From positions 1 to 34,765 of the forward strand of contig JAHECK010000020.1 in the NCBI GenBank assembly GCA_024641785.1: DNA of 34,765 nucleotides. Reading direction: 5' to 3'. The notes under the pieces were generated by a model that did no database searches, was not told the DNA's origin, and saw only the letters and a list, made by a program, of their open reading frames with translations. Numbering within the stretch: the first letter of the stretch is position 1; every line of letters begins with the position of its first letter. The stretch comes from Flavobacteriales bacterium (GTDB lineage: Bacteria; Bacteroidota; Bacteroidia; Flavobacteriales_D; JAHECK01). Position numbers and translations under genes: made by a program. This document shows, piece after piece, positions 18,190-26,988 of the stretch.

Positions 18190-19433
18190 TGCTGTGTTTT
18201 AAGTGATTTATAATAGAGAACAGATGAATTTTCTTCAATAAGATATTCATTAGCAAATTCCTTCAGATCTTTTACCCTTAATTTCCTATACATTTCCATC
18301 TCATGATTTATCAGATCTATATCTCCTAATAATTCGTAGTGACCTAAACTAAATGCAATATCAGAATGGTTCATCTCATGAAATAAGTAAGTTGATTCAA
18401 CCTTATTTAATAGTTGATCGATCGTTTCCTGATCCATTTTCCCATCCTTCGCGTCCTGAATGATATTATCGATTGCTTTTTCCGCTTTTTCGAATGAAAC
18501 TCCGGGTGAAAGCATTCCTGAGATCGAAAATAAACCCGGTTCGTTATTTCCGGAAACTGAACAATGAATTTCTGAAAATAATTGCTGCTCTTTAACTAAG
18601 CTTTTATATAACCAAGATGAATGTCCTCTTCCTAATAAATCGCTTAAGAGATCCCCTGCGATATAATCCTTATCCATTCTTCCCGGCATATGGAACACCT
18701 TATTCATTGAACTTTGAGGTACTTCTCTTTCCAAGGTCAGCACTCGTTTTTTGTCTTGCTTTTCCTCAATAGGAAGCTGACGATCATACTTTTCTCCTTT
18801 CGGGATCACTCCAAACCATTTTGCTATCCATTCTTTCGTCTGTTCAATATCTATATTACCTGCAACGCTTAAAACGGCATTGACAGGAGAATAATGTTTC
18901 TTGAAAAAAGCCTTTACATCTTCCAATTTAGCCTCTTCGATATGCCCTACTTTTTTTCCAATAGTAGGCCAGGAATATGGGTGTGTCTTATAAGCTAATG
19001 GGGAAAGTTCCAACCATATATCACCATAGGGTTTATTAAGATAACGCTGCTTGAATTCTTCTATCACCACTTTCCGCTGAACTTCCAAAGATTCCGGAGA
19101 AAAAGCTAATCCATTCATTCGGTCTGCTTCAAGCATCAACCCAATTTCTTCATTAATCGAAGGAAGTGTGATATAATAATTTGTGATATCATTGCTCGTA
19201 AATGCATTATTACTTGCTCCTGCTCGCTGGGCGATATCATCATAATCAGGAAATGCGGGAGTACCTCCAAACATTAAATGTTCAAAAAGATGTGCAAATC
19301 CCGTTTTATCAGGATCTTCATCTTTAGAACCAACATCATAAAGTACATTAATGGTTAGCAATGGTGTACTTTTATCCTGATGAAGAATTACCTTAAGTCC
19401 ATTGTTTAAGGTGTATCTCACAAAATCGATCAT
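18186..19433 (-). CDS. M16 family zinc metallopeptidase, active subunit
   Basis: This is a zinc peptidase of the M16B (mitochondrial processing peptidase-like) type, 415 residues, expected to degrade or process peptides inside a two-lobed chamber. The inverted zinc motif HLFEH is at 48-52 (His48, Glu51, His52), and the downstream acidic ligand is in VVIEEF (Glu125 or Glu126). The first lobe ends near 210 and the second carries the usual M16C-type core. There is no signal peptide. It is preceded 1 base away by the FMN oxidoreductase gene and overlaps the inactive M16 partner by 4 bases, giving a heterodimer arrangement. Confidence 0.94.
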   Translation of the reverse strand: MIDFVRYTLNNGLKVILHQDKSTPLLTINVLYDVGSKDEDPDKTGFAHLFEHLMFGGTPAFPDYDDIAQRAGASNNAFTSNDITNYYITLPSINEEIGLMLEADRMNGLAFSPESLEVQRKVVIEEFKQRYLNKPYGDIWLELSPLAYKTHPYSWPTIGKKVGHIEEAKLEDVKAFFKKHYSPVNAVLSVAGNIDIEQTKEWIAKWFGVIPKGEKYDRQLPIEEKQDKKRVLTLEREVPQSSMNKVFHMPGRMDKDYIAGDLLSDLLGRGHSSWLYKSLVKEQQLFSEIHCSVSGNNEPGLFSISGMLSPGVSFEKAEKAIDNIIQDAKDGKMDQETIDQLLNKVESTYLFHEMNHSDIAFSLGHYELLGDIDLINHEMEMYRKLRVKDLKEFANEYLIEENSSVLYYKSLKTQQ

Positions 19434-19434
19434 T

Positions 19435-20385
19435 CTATAATTCCTTTAGTTTAGTTGTTTCCATAAGTGCCTTATTATATTCACTTATGATATTATTTAC
19501 TATTTGTTTAGCCGGCAAGATCGTATGAATAGCGGAAGAAATTTGACCAATTTCTAACTCACCTTCCTTCAATTCTCCTTCGAACATTCCTTTTTTAGCT
19601 CTCCCTCTGCCTAATAATGTTTTAAGCTCATCCGTACTTGCACTGTGCTGATAGGCATTCGAAATTTGATTATAAAATTCATTTTTGATCAAACGAACCG
19701 GTGCCAATTCCTTTAAAGTGAGCACCGTTTCTCCTTCTTTTAAATTTACAACGGTATCTTTAAAAGCTTGATGTGCTGAAGATTCTTCGCTGCATACAAA
19801 GCGACTTCCAATCTGAACCCCCTCTGCTCCCAGGATCATTGCGGCTAGCATTGCTTTTCCATCGGCAATTCCACCTGCAGCGATCATTGGAATATCAAGC
19901 GCAGCTGCCACCTGAGGCCATAAAACCAAGCTTGTGGTCTCTTCTCTCCCATTATGTCCTCCTGCTTCAAATCCTTCTGCAACAACAGCATCAACCCCGG
20001 CATTTTGAGCTTTTAAAGCGAATTTTTCGCTCGAAACTACATGCACGACTTTAATCCCTTCCTTTTTTAAAATGCTTGTCCAGGTATTTGGGTTACCAGC
20101 AGATGAAAAAACGATAGGGACCTTTTCCTTTATGATGATCTTCACATGCTCCTCTATATTTGGGTATAACAGAGGAATATTCACAGCAAAAGGCTTAGAA
20201 CATACTTCTTTTAGTTTTTTAATATGTGTTTCAAGTACTTCCGGGTACATTGATCCTGAACCGATTATACCCAAGCCTCCTGCATTACTAACGGCGCTGG
20301 CTAATTCCCAACCCGAACACCAAATCATACCCGCCTGAATAATAGGGTATTTTATATCAAAAAGATCCGTGATTCTGTTTTTCAT
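19435..20385 (-). CDS. FMN-dependent oxidoreductase of the nitronate monooxygenase / FabK family
   Basis: This is a TIM-barrel flavoprotein of 316 residues from ATG 20385. An in-frame GTG at 20400 would add five residues but coincides with a candidate -7 promoter element. Landmarks are IIQAGM at the N-terminus, SNAGGLGIIG (33-42), EGFEAGGHNG with His144, IPMIAAGGIADG (165-176), GAEGVQIGSRFV and, further on, PVRLIKN. Members are annotated either as nitronate monooxygenase (class I) or as enoyl-ACP reductase II (FabK). By memory the pattern EGxEAGGHxG ... ESxAH ... PVRxIKN resembles FabK closely, but I cannot run an alignment. It ends 1 base before the M16 gene and follows tilS by 70 bases. Substrate is uncertain. 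Confidence 0.85.
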   Translation of the reverse strand: MKNRITDLFDIKYPIIQAGMIWCSGWELASAVSNAGGLGIIGSGSMYPEVLETHIKKLKEVCSKPFAVNIPLLYPNIEEHVKIIIKEKVPIVFSSAGNPNTWTSILKKEGIKVVHVVSSEKFALKAQNAGVDAVVAEGFEAGGHNGREETTSLVLWPQVAAALDIPMIAAGGIADGKAMLAAMILGAEGVQIGSRFVCSEESSAHQAFKDTVVNLKEGETVLTLKELAPVRLIKNEFYNQISNAYQHSASTDELKTLLGRGRAKKGMFEGELKEGELEIGQISSAIHTILPAKQIVNNIISEYNKALMETTKLKEL

Positions 20386-20399
20386 AAAGGCAATTTTCA

Positions 20400-20407
20400 C
20401 AAAAATA
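20400..20407 (-). promoter_or_regulatory. Candidate -7 promoter element for the NMO/FabK gene
   Basis: On the minus strand this reads TATTTTTG, an exact TAnnTTTG match, 14 bases before the ATG at 20385. No good -33 element is visible at the expected distance. The leader would be only a few bases. Weak to moderate support. Confidence 0.3.
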
Positions 20408-20455
20408 CCTTATTGATAACTATAAAAAAATGAAATTCGAAAAGTTAAATGAAGA

Positions 20456-21763
20456 CTAGACTTTAGAACTAATAAGCTCACATCTCCACACTTCTTTTGT
20501 TAAATCTGATATTTTAACCTTGTCGCTTAGCATTATTCCAACGATCCAGATCACTTCATCATTCGAAAGAAGAAGCATTAGCTTTGATTTATCCGGAAGA
20601 CTTATTTTTTTATCGATAAGTACATCGCTTATTTTTTTCATCCCTTTCATTCCTAAAGGCTGAATACGGTCACCGTGTTTCCAGCTACGTAGTTTCAAAG
20701 GAAAATGGATTTTGCTTTTGTCCATAAGCGCAATCTCATTCGAAGGAATGAATTTTACCTTTTTAGAACTTGAAAAAACAAGATGAATAGGATCAAGTAA
20801 TTCTTGAGTAGATTCTGAAATGTCGATATCGGAACTGGAATTCCCCTCTTCCTTTACAATAATAATAGAAGAGCGATCGATATAAAGTCGATGAGAAGAA
20901 GAATTGAAGACCCTACCCGATTCGTTTATTGCTTTCAAAATATCTTTTGCCTGAGCGCTGTTAAAGCCAAAATTCTGTATAAATTCAAATAAAAATCGCC
21001 GAAGCAGTTCTGCTTGAGAAGTTTCGATCTTGATCTGATCCTTAGTTTGAAAAACAGCTTCTTTTTTAAATTTTTCGAAGGCTTCGTAATAAACCTCTGC
21101 CACAGGTGTGAGATTCTCAAGTAATCGATCCATCGCTTCAGAGAAAGAAGGATTCTCTTTGTTTAATAAAGGAATGATCTTGTTTCTAAAACGGTTCCGT
21201 TTGTATTTACTTTCTAAATTACTTGAATCATTCCTCCATTGAAATTGTTTTGAATTAAGGTATTCTTCAATTTCAGATCGCTTAATAAAAAGGAGTGGTC
21301 TCACAAGATCATCATGCTTCTTCTCAATTCCTAAAAGTCCTTTTAAACCAGTCCCCCTAGTAATATTCATCAAGATCGATTCAATGTTATCATCTTTATG
21401 ATGGGCTGTTAATACTGCTGAAAACCCCTGTGTCTTTTTCAATTCACTAAAAAAAGCGTAGCGGATTTTCCTCGCCTCGGACTGAATATTTTTCTTAGTT
21501 ATCCAATGCTCCTTATCGATTTTCTTAACAAAACACTCGATTTTATATTCGTCACAAAGCGACTTTACAAATCGCGCATCTTCTTCTGATTCATGATCTC
21601 TCAATGAATAATTAACGTGAGCTACTGAAAAAGTGAAGTTAGATTCTCGTAATAAATGAAATAATGCAACAGAATCTGCACCTCCCGAAAAGCCCAATAG
21701 CAAATGATCTTTTTTTGAAAAAAGTTCATTCTCCTCGACAAAATTTAAAAATCGACGAATCAT
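20456..21763 (-). CDS. tilS: tRNA(Ile)-lysidine synthetase
   Basis: TilS attaches lysine to C34 of the tRNA-Ile CAU anticodon using ATP, changing its decoding from AUG to AUA; it is essential and cytosolic. It has 435 residues. The PP-loop SGGADS is at 26-31, followed by VAHVNYSLRDHESEEDARFV and TAHHKDDNIESILMNITRG, both typical. The C-terminal TilS_C domain is present (about 360-435, LRSWKHGDRIQPLGMKGMKKISD). It lies 9 bases after pabB on the same strand and so is probably in the lnt-pabB-tilS operon. AUA codons are common in this window, consistent with the need for this enzyme. Confidence 0.96.
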   Translation of the reverse strand: MIRRFLNFVEENELFSKKDHLLLGFSGGADSVALFHLLRESNFTFSVAHVNYSLRDHESEEDARFVKSLCDEYKIECFVKKIDKEHWITKKNIQSEARKIRYAFFSELKKTQGFSAVLTAHHKDDNIESILMNITRGTGLKGLLGIEKKHDDLVRPLLFIKRSEIEEYLNSKQFQWRNDSSNLESKYKRNRFRNKIIPLLNKENPSFSEAMDRLLENLTPVAEVYYEAFEKFKKEAVFQTKDQIKIETSQAELLRRFLFEFIQNFGFNSAQAKDILKAINESGRVFNSSSHRLYIDRSSIIIVKEEGNSSSDIDISESTQELLDPIHLVFSSSKKVKFIPSNEIALMDKSKIHFPLKLRSWKHGDRIQPLGMKGMKKISDVLIDKKISLPDKSKLMLLLSNDEVIWIVGIMLSDKVKISDLTKEVWRCELISSKV

Positions 21764-21772
21764 AAGCTAAAA

Positions 21773-23050
21773 TTAATTGTTTTGAAGGGCTTTTTTCATT
21801 GCCTTCGCTTTAAGGATGCATTCATGGTATTCGTCAGGTCCATTCGCCAAAGCTGTAATGGCTCCACCTACAGGAAAGCTAAGAACCTTTTTTCTTTCAT
21901 TATAAAGGATCGATCGGATCACCACATTAAAATCGAAGTTGCCTGATGGATCGAAATATCCAAAAGCTCCCGAATAAACTCCTCTTTTAAAATTTTCATT
22001 TTCTTCAATAATTTGAAGCGCGCTGATCTTTGGCGCACCTGTCATCGAACCCATAGGAAAGGCGGCTCTGATAATATCAACAGGATGTTTGCTTTCATCT
22101 ACTGTACATGTAATTGAAGAGATCAATTGATGAACACTCTTAAAAGAATGAACCCCAAATAATTCATCTACGACCACGCTTCCTTTATTGGCAATTCTAG
22201 AAAGATCATTTCTTACAAGATCGACGATCATTACATTTTCCCCTTGTTCTTTAGGGTCATTTCTTAATTGCTCTTTGAGTAAAGCATCTTCTTCTTCATC
22301 TTCACCCCTTCTAATGGTTCCTTTAATCGGTTGAGATAAGATCCGATTCCCCTCCTTTTTCAAAAAGCGTTCGGGACTTCCACATAATATATAATGTTCT
22401 TCATTTCGATAAAAAACCGAAAAAGGCGCTTGGGTTTGCTCATTTAATCTCAAATAAGTGGCAATAGGATCGATTTGAATTTCATTTCTAAAAAATTGCA
22501 TACAAAAATTAACTTCGTAGATATCCCCTTTCTGAATATGCGCAGCCAGTTTTGAAAAATGGCTTAAATACTCATTTTCGTCAAGACCATGGAATAAAAT
22601 ATCAACTTCCCCGGTTCTTTTTAATTTATAAGGTGATTTAGCTTTTAACATCATCTCATCGATATGCTCTTGAGGGAATTTGATTAGTGAATCAACTTTC
22701 GTAAATTCTTTATGTACTTCTATTAAAAGCTGAGGAACATAAAAATGAAGTATAGGGAATTCCATTTTATCTTCATTTTTGCTCACTAATTGTTCAACAT
22801 CATTTTTTAGATCATAGGATAGATATCCGATCATCCAATCCTGCACTTCGCTTTGAAAAAACTTTAGCTTATCGAAAGCGCCTTCGCTTTGAGTTAACTT
22901 AAGTTCTTTTTCAACTCCCCATGCGAGGATGTTGTGCTTATTATTTGAATTACTATTTAAAAGGCTTACACAGCCCTGATTTTGTTCAATAAAACGATAA
23001 GGGTCGATCTTAAATGGATAAGTAGTTGATTTTCGTTTACTCAAAGTCAT
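21773..23050 (-). CDS. pabB: Aminodeoxychorismate synthase component I
   Basis: PabB aminates chorismate to 4-amino-4-deoxychorismate with ammonia from a PabA partner, for folate synthesis. It has 425 residues of the chorismate-binding (anthranilate synthase I) family. Diagnostic motifs are CGSPERF (223-229), QPIKGT (240-245), VDLVRNDLSR and MGSMTGAPK (333-341). Lys243 within PIKGT is the residue that marks PabB (the nucleophile in E. coli PabB, where TrpE has Ala), so I prefer PabB to TrpE. No pabA or pabC is in the window. It starts 11 bases after lnt and is followed 9 bases later by tilS. Confidence 0.93.
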   Translation of the reverse strand: MTLSKRKSTTYPFKIDPYRFIEQNQGCVSLLNSNSNNKHNILAWGVEKELKLTQSEGAFDKLKFFQSEVQDWMIGYLSYDLKNDVEQLVSKNEDKMEFPILHFYVPQLLIEVHKEFTKVDSLIKFPQEHIDEMMLKAKSPYKLKRTGEVDILFHGLDENEYLSHFSKLAAHIQKGDIYEVNFCMQFFRNEIQIDPIATYLRLNEQTQAPFSVFYRNEEHYILCGSPERFLKKEGNRILSQPIKGTIRRGEDEEEDALLKEQLRNDPKEQGENVMIVDLVRNDLSRIANKGSVVVDELFGVHSFKSVHQLISSITCTVDESKHPVDIIRAAFPMGSMTGAPKISALQIIEENENFKRGVYSGAFGYFDPSGNFDFNVVIRSILYNERKKVLSFPVGGAITALANGPDEYHECILKAKAMKKALQNN

Positions 23051-23061
23051 GATCGATTGAA

Positions 23062-24732
23062 CTAAAGCGTTTCCCTGGTAGAAAATTTAATTTTACTGAC
23101 AAGGGTATAAAGAAGCATTAATATGCTTAAAAAAGCGGCTATTCTACCTAAGTAATCTCCATAAGCAGCATAAAAGGTTTTAAGTTGATTAGGATATACT
23201 TTTGCAACAATGCTGTCGTCAACCCACCAATTTGTTTCCTGAATGATCTCTCCCATAGGATTGATAACGCATGAAATACCTGTATTTGCACTTCTCACAA
23301 CCCACTTTCTGTTTTCGATCGCACGAAGTATAGCATAACTTATATGTTGCTTATATCCTGGAGAATCTCCCCACCATCCGTCATTAGTAATTATTCCAAT
23401 AATTTCCGCTCCATTATTTACAAACTCGGCACATACTTCACCATAGATCGATTCATAACAGATCGCAGATGAGATCCCTATGGAATCTTTTGAGCTGAAA
23501 AAAGGGATTTGATCTTCCTGCGTTCCAAGCGCTCCACTTGTTCCTCCCATATCGATTGCCAGATCACCAAGTGGTTTAAGTAACCATTGATAGGGCATAA
23601 ATTCTACCGCTGGCACCAATTCGGATTTATGATAGAACTGAACTTCCTTATCTTTTTCAATAATAATGGCTGCATTATACGCTTGATAATAAACATCTAA
23701 GCTTTCGATGTATCTAGAAGCGTTTCCTATCTCTTCATCTTTTGCTTGTAATCGATCAGAAGAAAGTCCGAAAATTAAAGTTAGATCAGGATAATCCTCA
23801 AGAAACTCACGAATCATTCGAAGGGAATTTGATTGTTCAATGTTATTCTCCCACAAGCCTACAAGTATTAAAGAGTCATTTCGTGGAAATAAAATGGTCC
23901 TTTCTTGTAAAGCGGTTTCCGGAAATAAAACGAATCTGCTATCCTTCGTAATTCTATTTCGTGCAAGATCCAGCATTTTTACCATTTGAATATCTGTACT
24001 TTCCAGCTGAAATTTTTCGTTGTAAGGATCCACATTAGGCTGAACTAAAACAATTTCAATTGCTTTTGAGCTTTGAACTTCACTAAGGAGTGGTGATTTA
24101 GAAAAAAGAAAAGAAAGAATAAATAATGAAAAGATCGAGACCCCATTAGTGATCATTCCTCTTCTATTCTTTTTGACATAATTTTTATAAAGTGCATAGA
24201 AAAGTAAATTCAAGCAAAGGATAAATAAAGATCCACCTAAAATACCAGTGTATTCGTACCACTGGATCCATTCTCCACGAATGGAAAATACGTTCCCTAA
24301 AGTGAGCCATGGCCAGGAAAGTTCCCAGTTGAGATGAAGATATTCCCAACTTAGCCAATATATAATTAGACTTATATAACCTTCTCTATTTCCAACTCGA
24401 CAGCGAGTAACATGAAATAAAGAAAATGCGATGGTCATAAAAGCGGCATTAAGTGTAATGGCACTTCCAGCAGAAAATAATTTAGTTCCTAAACTTTCCT
24501 GAACATTATAGATCCAGTAAGTCGTGAGGATATTAAAGATGAAAAAAGCAGGATAAAGGTATTTAAACGCCGACCATAAGGATTTCTTCCCTTCTTTATA
24601 TAATTCATCTTCCAGTATTAAAAGGGGGACAAAACCAATAAATATAAGAGGTGTGATCGATCCTGTAAAGGGCCATGCAAAGCCCAATAATAACCCTGAA
24701 AAGACTGATAACAGCCACTTTTGATGCTTCAT
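23062..24732 (-). CDS. lnt: Apolipoprotein N-acyltransferase
   Basis: Lnt adds the third acyl chain to the N-terminal cysteine of lipoproteins at the inner membrane. It has 556 residues. About six hydrophobic segments occupy roughly 1-215, a periplasmic nitrilase-like domain spans about 225-515, and a final membrane helix lies at about 527-548. The catalytic triad is complete: Glu272 in LFPETALQERT, Lys369 in FYHKSELVP and Cys425 in SAICYESIYGE. The active-site region GIITNDGWWGDSPG is also clear. It is the first gene of the lnt-pabB-tilS run. The probable lipoproteins at 10415-11266 and 34051-34428 would be substrates in principle. Confidence 0.96.
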   Translation of the reverse strand: MKHQKWLLSVFSGLLLGFAWPFTGSITPLIFIGFVPLLILEDELYKEGKKSLWSAFKYLYPAFFIFNILTTYWIYNVQESLGTKLFSAGSAITLNAAFMTIAFSLFHVTRCRVGNREGYISLIIYWLSWEYLHLNWELSWPWLTLGNVFSIRGEWIQWYEYTGILGGSLFILCLNLLFYALYKNYVKKNRRGMITNGVSIFSLFILSFLFSKSPLLSEVQSSKAIEIVLVQPNVDPYNEKFQLESTDIQMVKMLDLARNRITKDSRFVLFPETALQERTILFPRNDSLILVGLWENNIEQSNSLRMIREFLEDYPDLTLIFGLSSDRLQAKDEEIGNASRYIESLDVYYQAYNAAIIIEKDKEVQFYHKSELVPAVEFMPYQWLLKPLGDLAIDMGGTSGALGTQEDQIPFFSSKDSIGISSAICYESIYGEVCAEFVNNGAEIIGIITNDGWWGDSPGYKQHISYAILRAIENRKWVVRSANTGISCVINPMGEIIQETNWWVDDSIVAKVYPNQLKTFYAAYGDYLGRIAAFLSILMLLYTLVSKIKFSTRETL

Positions 24733-24846
24733 TGTGATTTAATAATAAGCGAATATAGGCAAAGGAACGGACTATTTATTTATTAAAGCCCTCATCCTCC
24801 TATTTAACCGCTCATCCCTTTTATTGAATATTTTTAGTACTTTGTA

Positions 24847-24878
24847 TTGCATAATACCATCTTTTGTACATATCTTTG
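24847..24878 (+). promoter_or_regulatory. Promoter for the PadR-PspC operon
   Basis: A TTG at 24847-24849 is followed after 21 bases by TATCTTTG (24871-24878), an exact match to the Bacteroidota -7 element TAnnTTTG. The spacing fits TTG-N17-23-TAnnTTTG. Transcription from here would start near 24885 and favours the PadR start at 24919. Confidence 0.5.
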
Positions 24879-24918
24879 TTTAGAATATTACTATATGAAT
24901 ATTGAAACCCATGAAAAT

Positions 24919-25257
24919 ATGAAAATTGAAAACACAAAAGCACAAATGCGAAAAGGGGTTTTGGAGTATTGTATACTTTCCGTCTTAAGTGATCACGAAT
25001 CATATCCTTCAGATATACTAGAACATCTGAAAGAAGGTAAATTGATCGTAGTTGAAGGAACCTTATACCCCCTATTAACACGTCTGAAAAATGCCGGACT
25101 ACTGGCTTACAGATGGGAAGAATCGAAATCGGGGCCACCTCGAAAATACTATCGCCTTACAGAATTAGGAATGCAATTTTTAGATGAACTTAACAAGACC
25201 TGGGACGAACTCGTTCAAGCAGTAAAAATCACAACCAAGAAAACTACAGCATCATGA
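24919..25257 (+). CDS. PadR family transcriptional regulator
   Basis: This is a small winged-helix repressor-type regulator, 112 residues from ATG 24919. The start follows the family-typical MKIENTKAQMRKGVLEYCIL; an ATG at 24895 would add eight residues and cannot be excluded. The motifs LIVVEGTLYPLLTRLKNAGLL and SGPPRKYYRLTELG are the PadR winged-helix core. Its last four bases overlap the PspC-domain gene (ATGA), so the two are translated together. From family knowledge, PadR proteins often repress their own operon and the adjacent membrane-stress gene; no clear ATGT/ACAT operator was found by eye. Confidence 0.94.
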   Translation: MKIENTKAQMRKGVLEYCILSVLSDHESYPSDILEHLKEGKLIVVEGTLYPLLTRLKNAGLLAYRWEESKSGPPRKYYRLTELGMQFLDELNKTWDELVQAVKITTKKTTAS

Positions 25258-26867
25258 ATAAAACGGTATCAGTAAACATTAGCGGTTTTATATTTAACAT
25301 TGAAGAAACTGCATTTGAGAAACTCAATCGTTATTTGAATACGATTAGAGGCTACTTCAGTGAATCATCGGGTGCTGAAGAAATTATAGAAGATATAGAA
25401 GCTCGAATTGCTGAATTATTTCAGGAAAAGATCAGCGAAAATTATCAAGTGATCAAATTGAAGGATGTCAATGAGGTCATTGAAACCATGGGACAACCAG
25501 AAGAATACATTGATAGCGATATCGATGATGATGAACCAAAACAACGTTCAACTGAATATTCAACCGGTACTCGAAATAAATACAGAAAAATTTATAGAGA
25601 TCCGGACGATAAGGTTCTGGGCGGTGTTTGTACCGGAATAGGATACTACTTTGGTATCGATCCGATCTGGATCAGATTATTCTTTGTCATCCTTCTTTTA
25701 GGATTTGGAACTGGGGTACTTCTCTATATCATTCTTTGGATCATTATTCCGATGGCAAAAACGCCATCGGAAAAACTAGAGATGAAAGGGAATCCTGTAA
25801 CTGCCGAAAACATTGGTAAACAGGTAGAGGAAGAAATGGAGAATTTAAAAAAAAAGTTCAAAAATTTTAAGGAAGGAAGCGTAGATGATCATAAATCTCA
25901 ACTTTCCAGTGGAGTAAGTGACTTCTTTAATTTCCTTGCTAAACTATTAAAACTCTTATTTAGCAGTTTAGGTAAAGTTTTAGGATTTCTATTTATCCTT
26001 CTGGGTCTGACTGTGATCGTAGCATTATTTTTCTCCTTAGGAACTTCAGGCGAGTTCCTGGGCTACCACTCAAATCTTAATGACTTCGTTCTTTCATATC
26101 CCGAAGTAGTAGACCTGATCCCTGAAGGTTTAATTAATACCGGATGGTTAAGTGTATTCACCATACTAACTATTGGTATTCCCTTCTTAGCATTAACTTT
26201 TCTCGGATTTAACATGCTAACCAATTTTGTCTACAAAATTAGAGGACTTGGAGTTGCATTGTTCATTATATGGTTTATTGCATCGATTAGCGCCGTTTTC
26301 TATGCTGGATCTATCGCAAAAGATTATGTTCATGAATACGATGAAAAAAGCACCTACCAATTAGAACAAGTACTTGGAGATACTCTAATAGTAGAAGTGA
26401 TGAACGACGATATCTATACTCAGGAAAAAGCGAGACACTTTAACGATCTTGACTTTATAAAAGTGATAGGAGATCGAATTTATTTAGGAAATCCAGAGCT
26501 TGATATTGAAAAGAGTAAAACGGATGAATTCCAACTTATCGTTTATAAAGAAAGTAGAGGAAGAAACCGAGGAGACGCATTGGAAAATGCAAGAAAAATA
26601 GAATATGACTATATGGAATTAGGAAATCTGATCAGCTTCTCCCCTTTCTATTCAATTTCAAAAGAAAATGGATATCACTTCGAAAACATTCGATTAAGAT
26701 TATTAGTCCCTGAAGGAAAAGCAGTCCTTCTCCAAAATGGAAGCGAACGAATCATATACGATATTGAAAATGTAACGAATACTTACGACCTCAATATGGT
26801 AGGAAAAGTTTGGACTATGACAAACAGAGGACTTGAATGTATTGAATGTGATCCTGACGACCTTTAA
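25254..26867 (+). CDS. PspC-domain membrane protein
   Basis: This 537-residue inner-membrane protein begins with a short helical domain (about 1-88, SGFIFNIEETAFEKL... EEIIEDIEARIAELF) and a charged linker. The PspC domain spans about 110-170 (DDKVLGGVCTGIGYYFGIDPIWIRLFF then a membrane hairpin). Three further membrane segments lie at about 230-262, 298-325 and 331-356. The last 180 residues are soluble and have no motif I can name. PspC domains are linked to phage-shock and envelope-stress sensing. The gene is coupled to padR by an ATGA overlap and ends at a strong terminator, so padR-pspC is a self-contained two-gene operon. Confidence 0.9.
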   Translation: MNKTVSVNISGFIFNIEETAFEKLNRYLNTIRGYFSESSGAEEIIEDIEARIAELFQEKISENYQVIKLKDVNEVIETMGQPEEYIDSDIDDDEPKQRSTEYSTGTRNKYRKIYRDPDDKVLGGVCTGIGYYFGIDPIWIRLFFVILLLGFGTGVLLYIILWIIIPMAKTPSEKLEMKGNPVTAENIGKQVEEEMENLKKKFKNFKEGSVDDHKSQLSSGVSDFFNFLAKLLKLLFSSLGKVLGFLFILLGLTVIVALFFSLGTSGEFLGYHSNLNDFVLSYPEVVDLIPEGLINTGWLSVFTILTIGIPFLALTFLGFNMLTNFVYKIRGLGVALFIIWFIASISAVFYAGSIAKDYVHEYDEKSTYQLEQVLGDTLIVEVMNDDIYTQEKARHFNDLDFIKVIGDRIYLGNPELDIEKSKTDEFQLIVYKESRGRNRGDALENARKIEYDYMELGNLISFSPFYSISKENGYHFENIRLRLLVPEGKAVLLQNGSERIIYDIENVTNTYDLNMVGKVWTMTNRGLECIECDPDDL

Positions 26868-26929
26868 ACAACCATAAACCTATTTTCATAGTTCATTTGG
26901 ATTCCCAAGTGCGACGTAACAACAACAAC

Positions 26930-26956
26930 AAAAAGACCGCTCAATGCGGTCTTTTT
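26930..26956. terminator. Strong bidirectional rho-independent terminator
   Basis: A perfect 11-base stem, AAAAAGACCGC paired with GCGGTCTTTTT, closes a 5-base loop (TCAAT). The T run on one strand and the A run before the stem give U-tracts in both directions. It lies between the convergent pspC and PAS-protein genes and can end both transcripts. Confidence 0.92.
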
Positions 26957-26988
26957 GCTTTTAACTACTATTTATTTTAAACTGAAAA

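Noticed and set aside
19773-20338. Two plus-strand open frames inside the NMO/FabK gene
   Set aside because: They lie antisense to a gene with strong family motifs and have no protein-like features.
24821-25138. Minus-strand open frame opposite padR
   Set aside because: Antisense to a clear PadR gene, and no motif or signal is seen.
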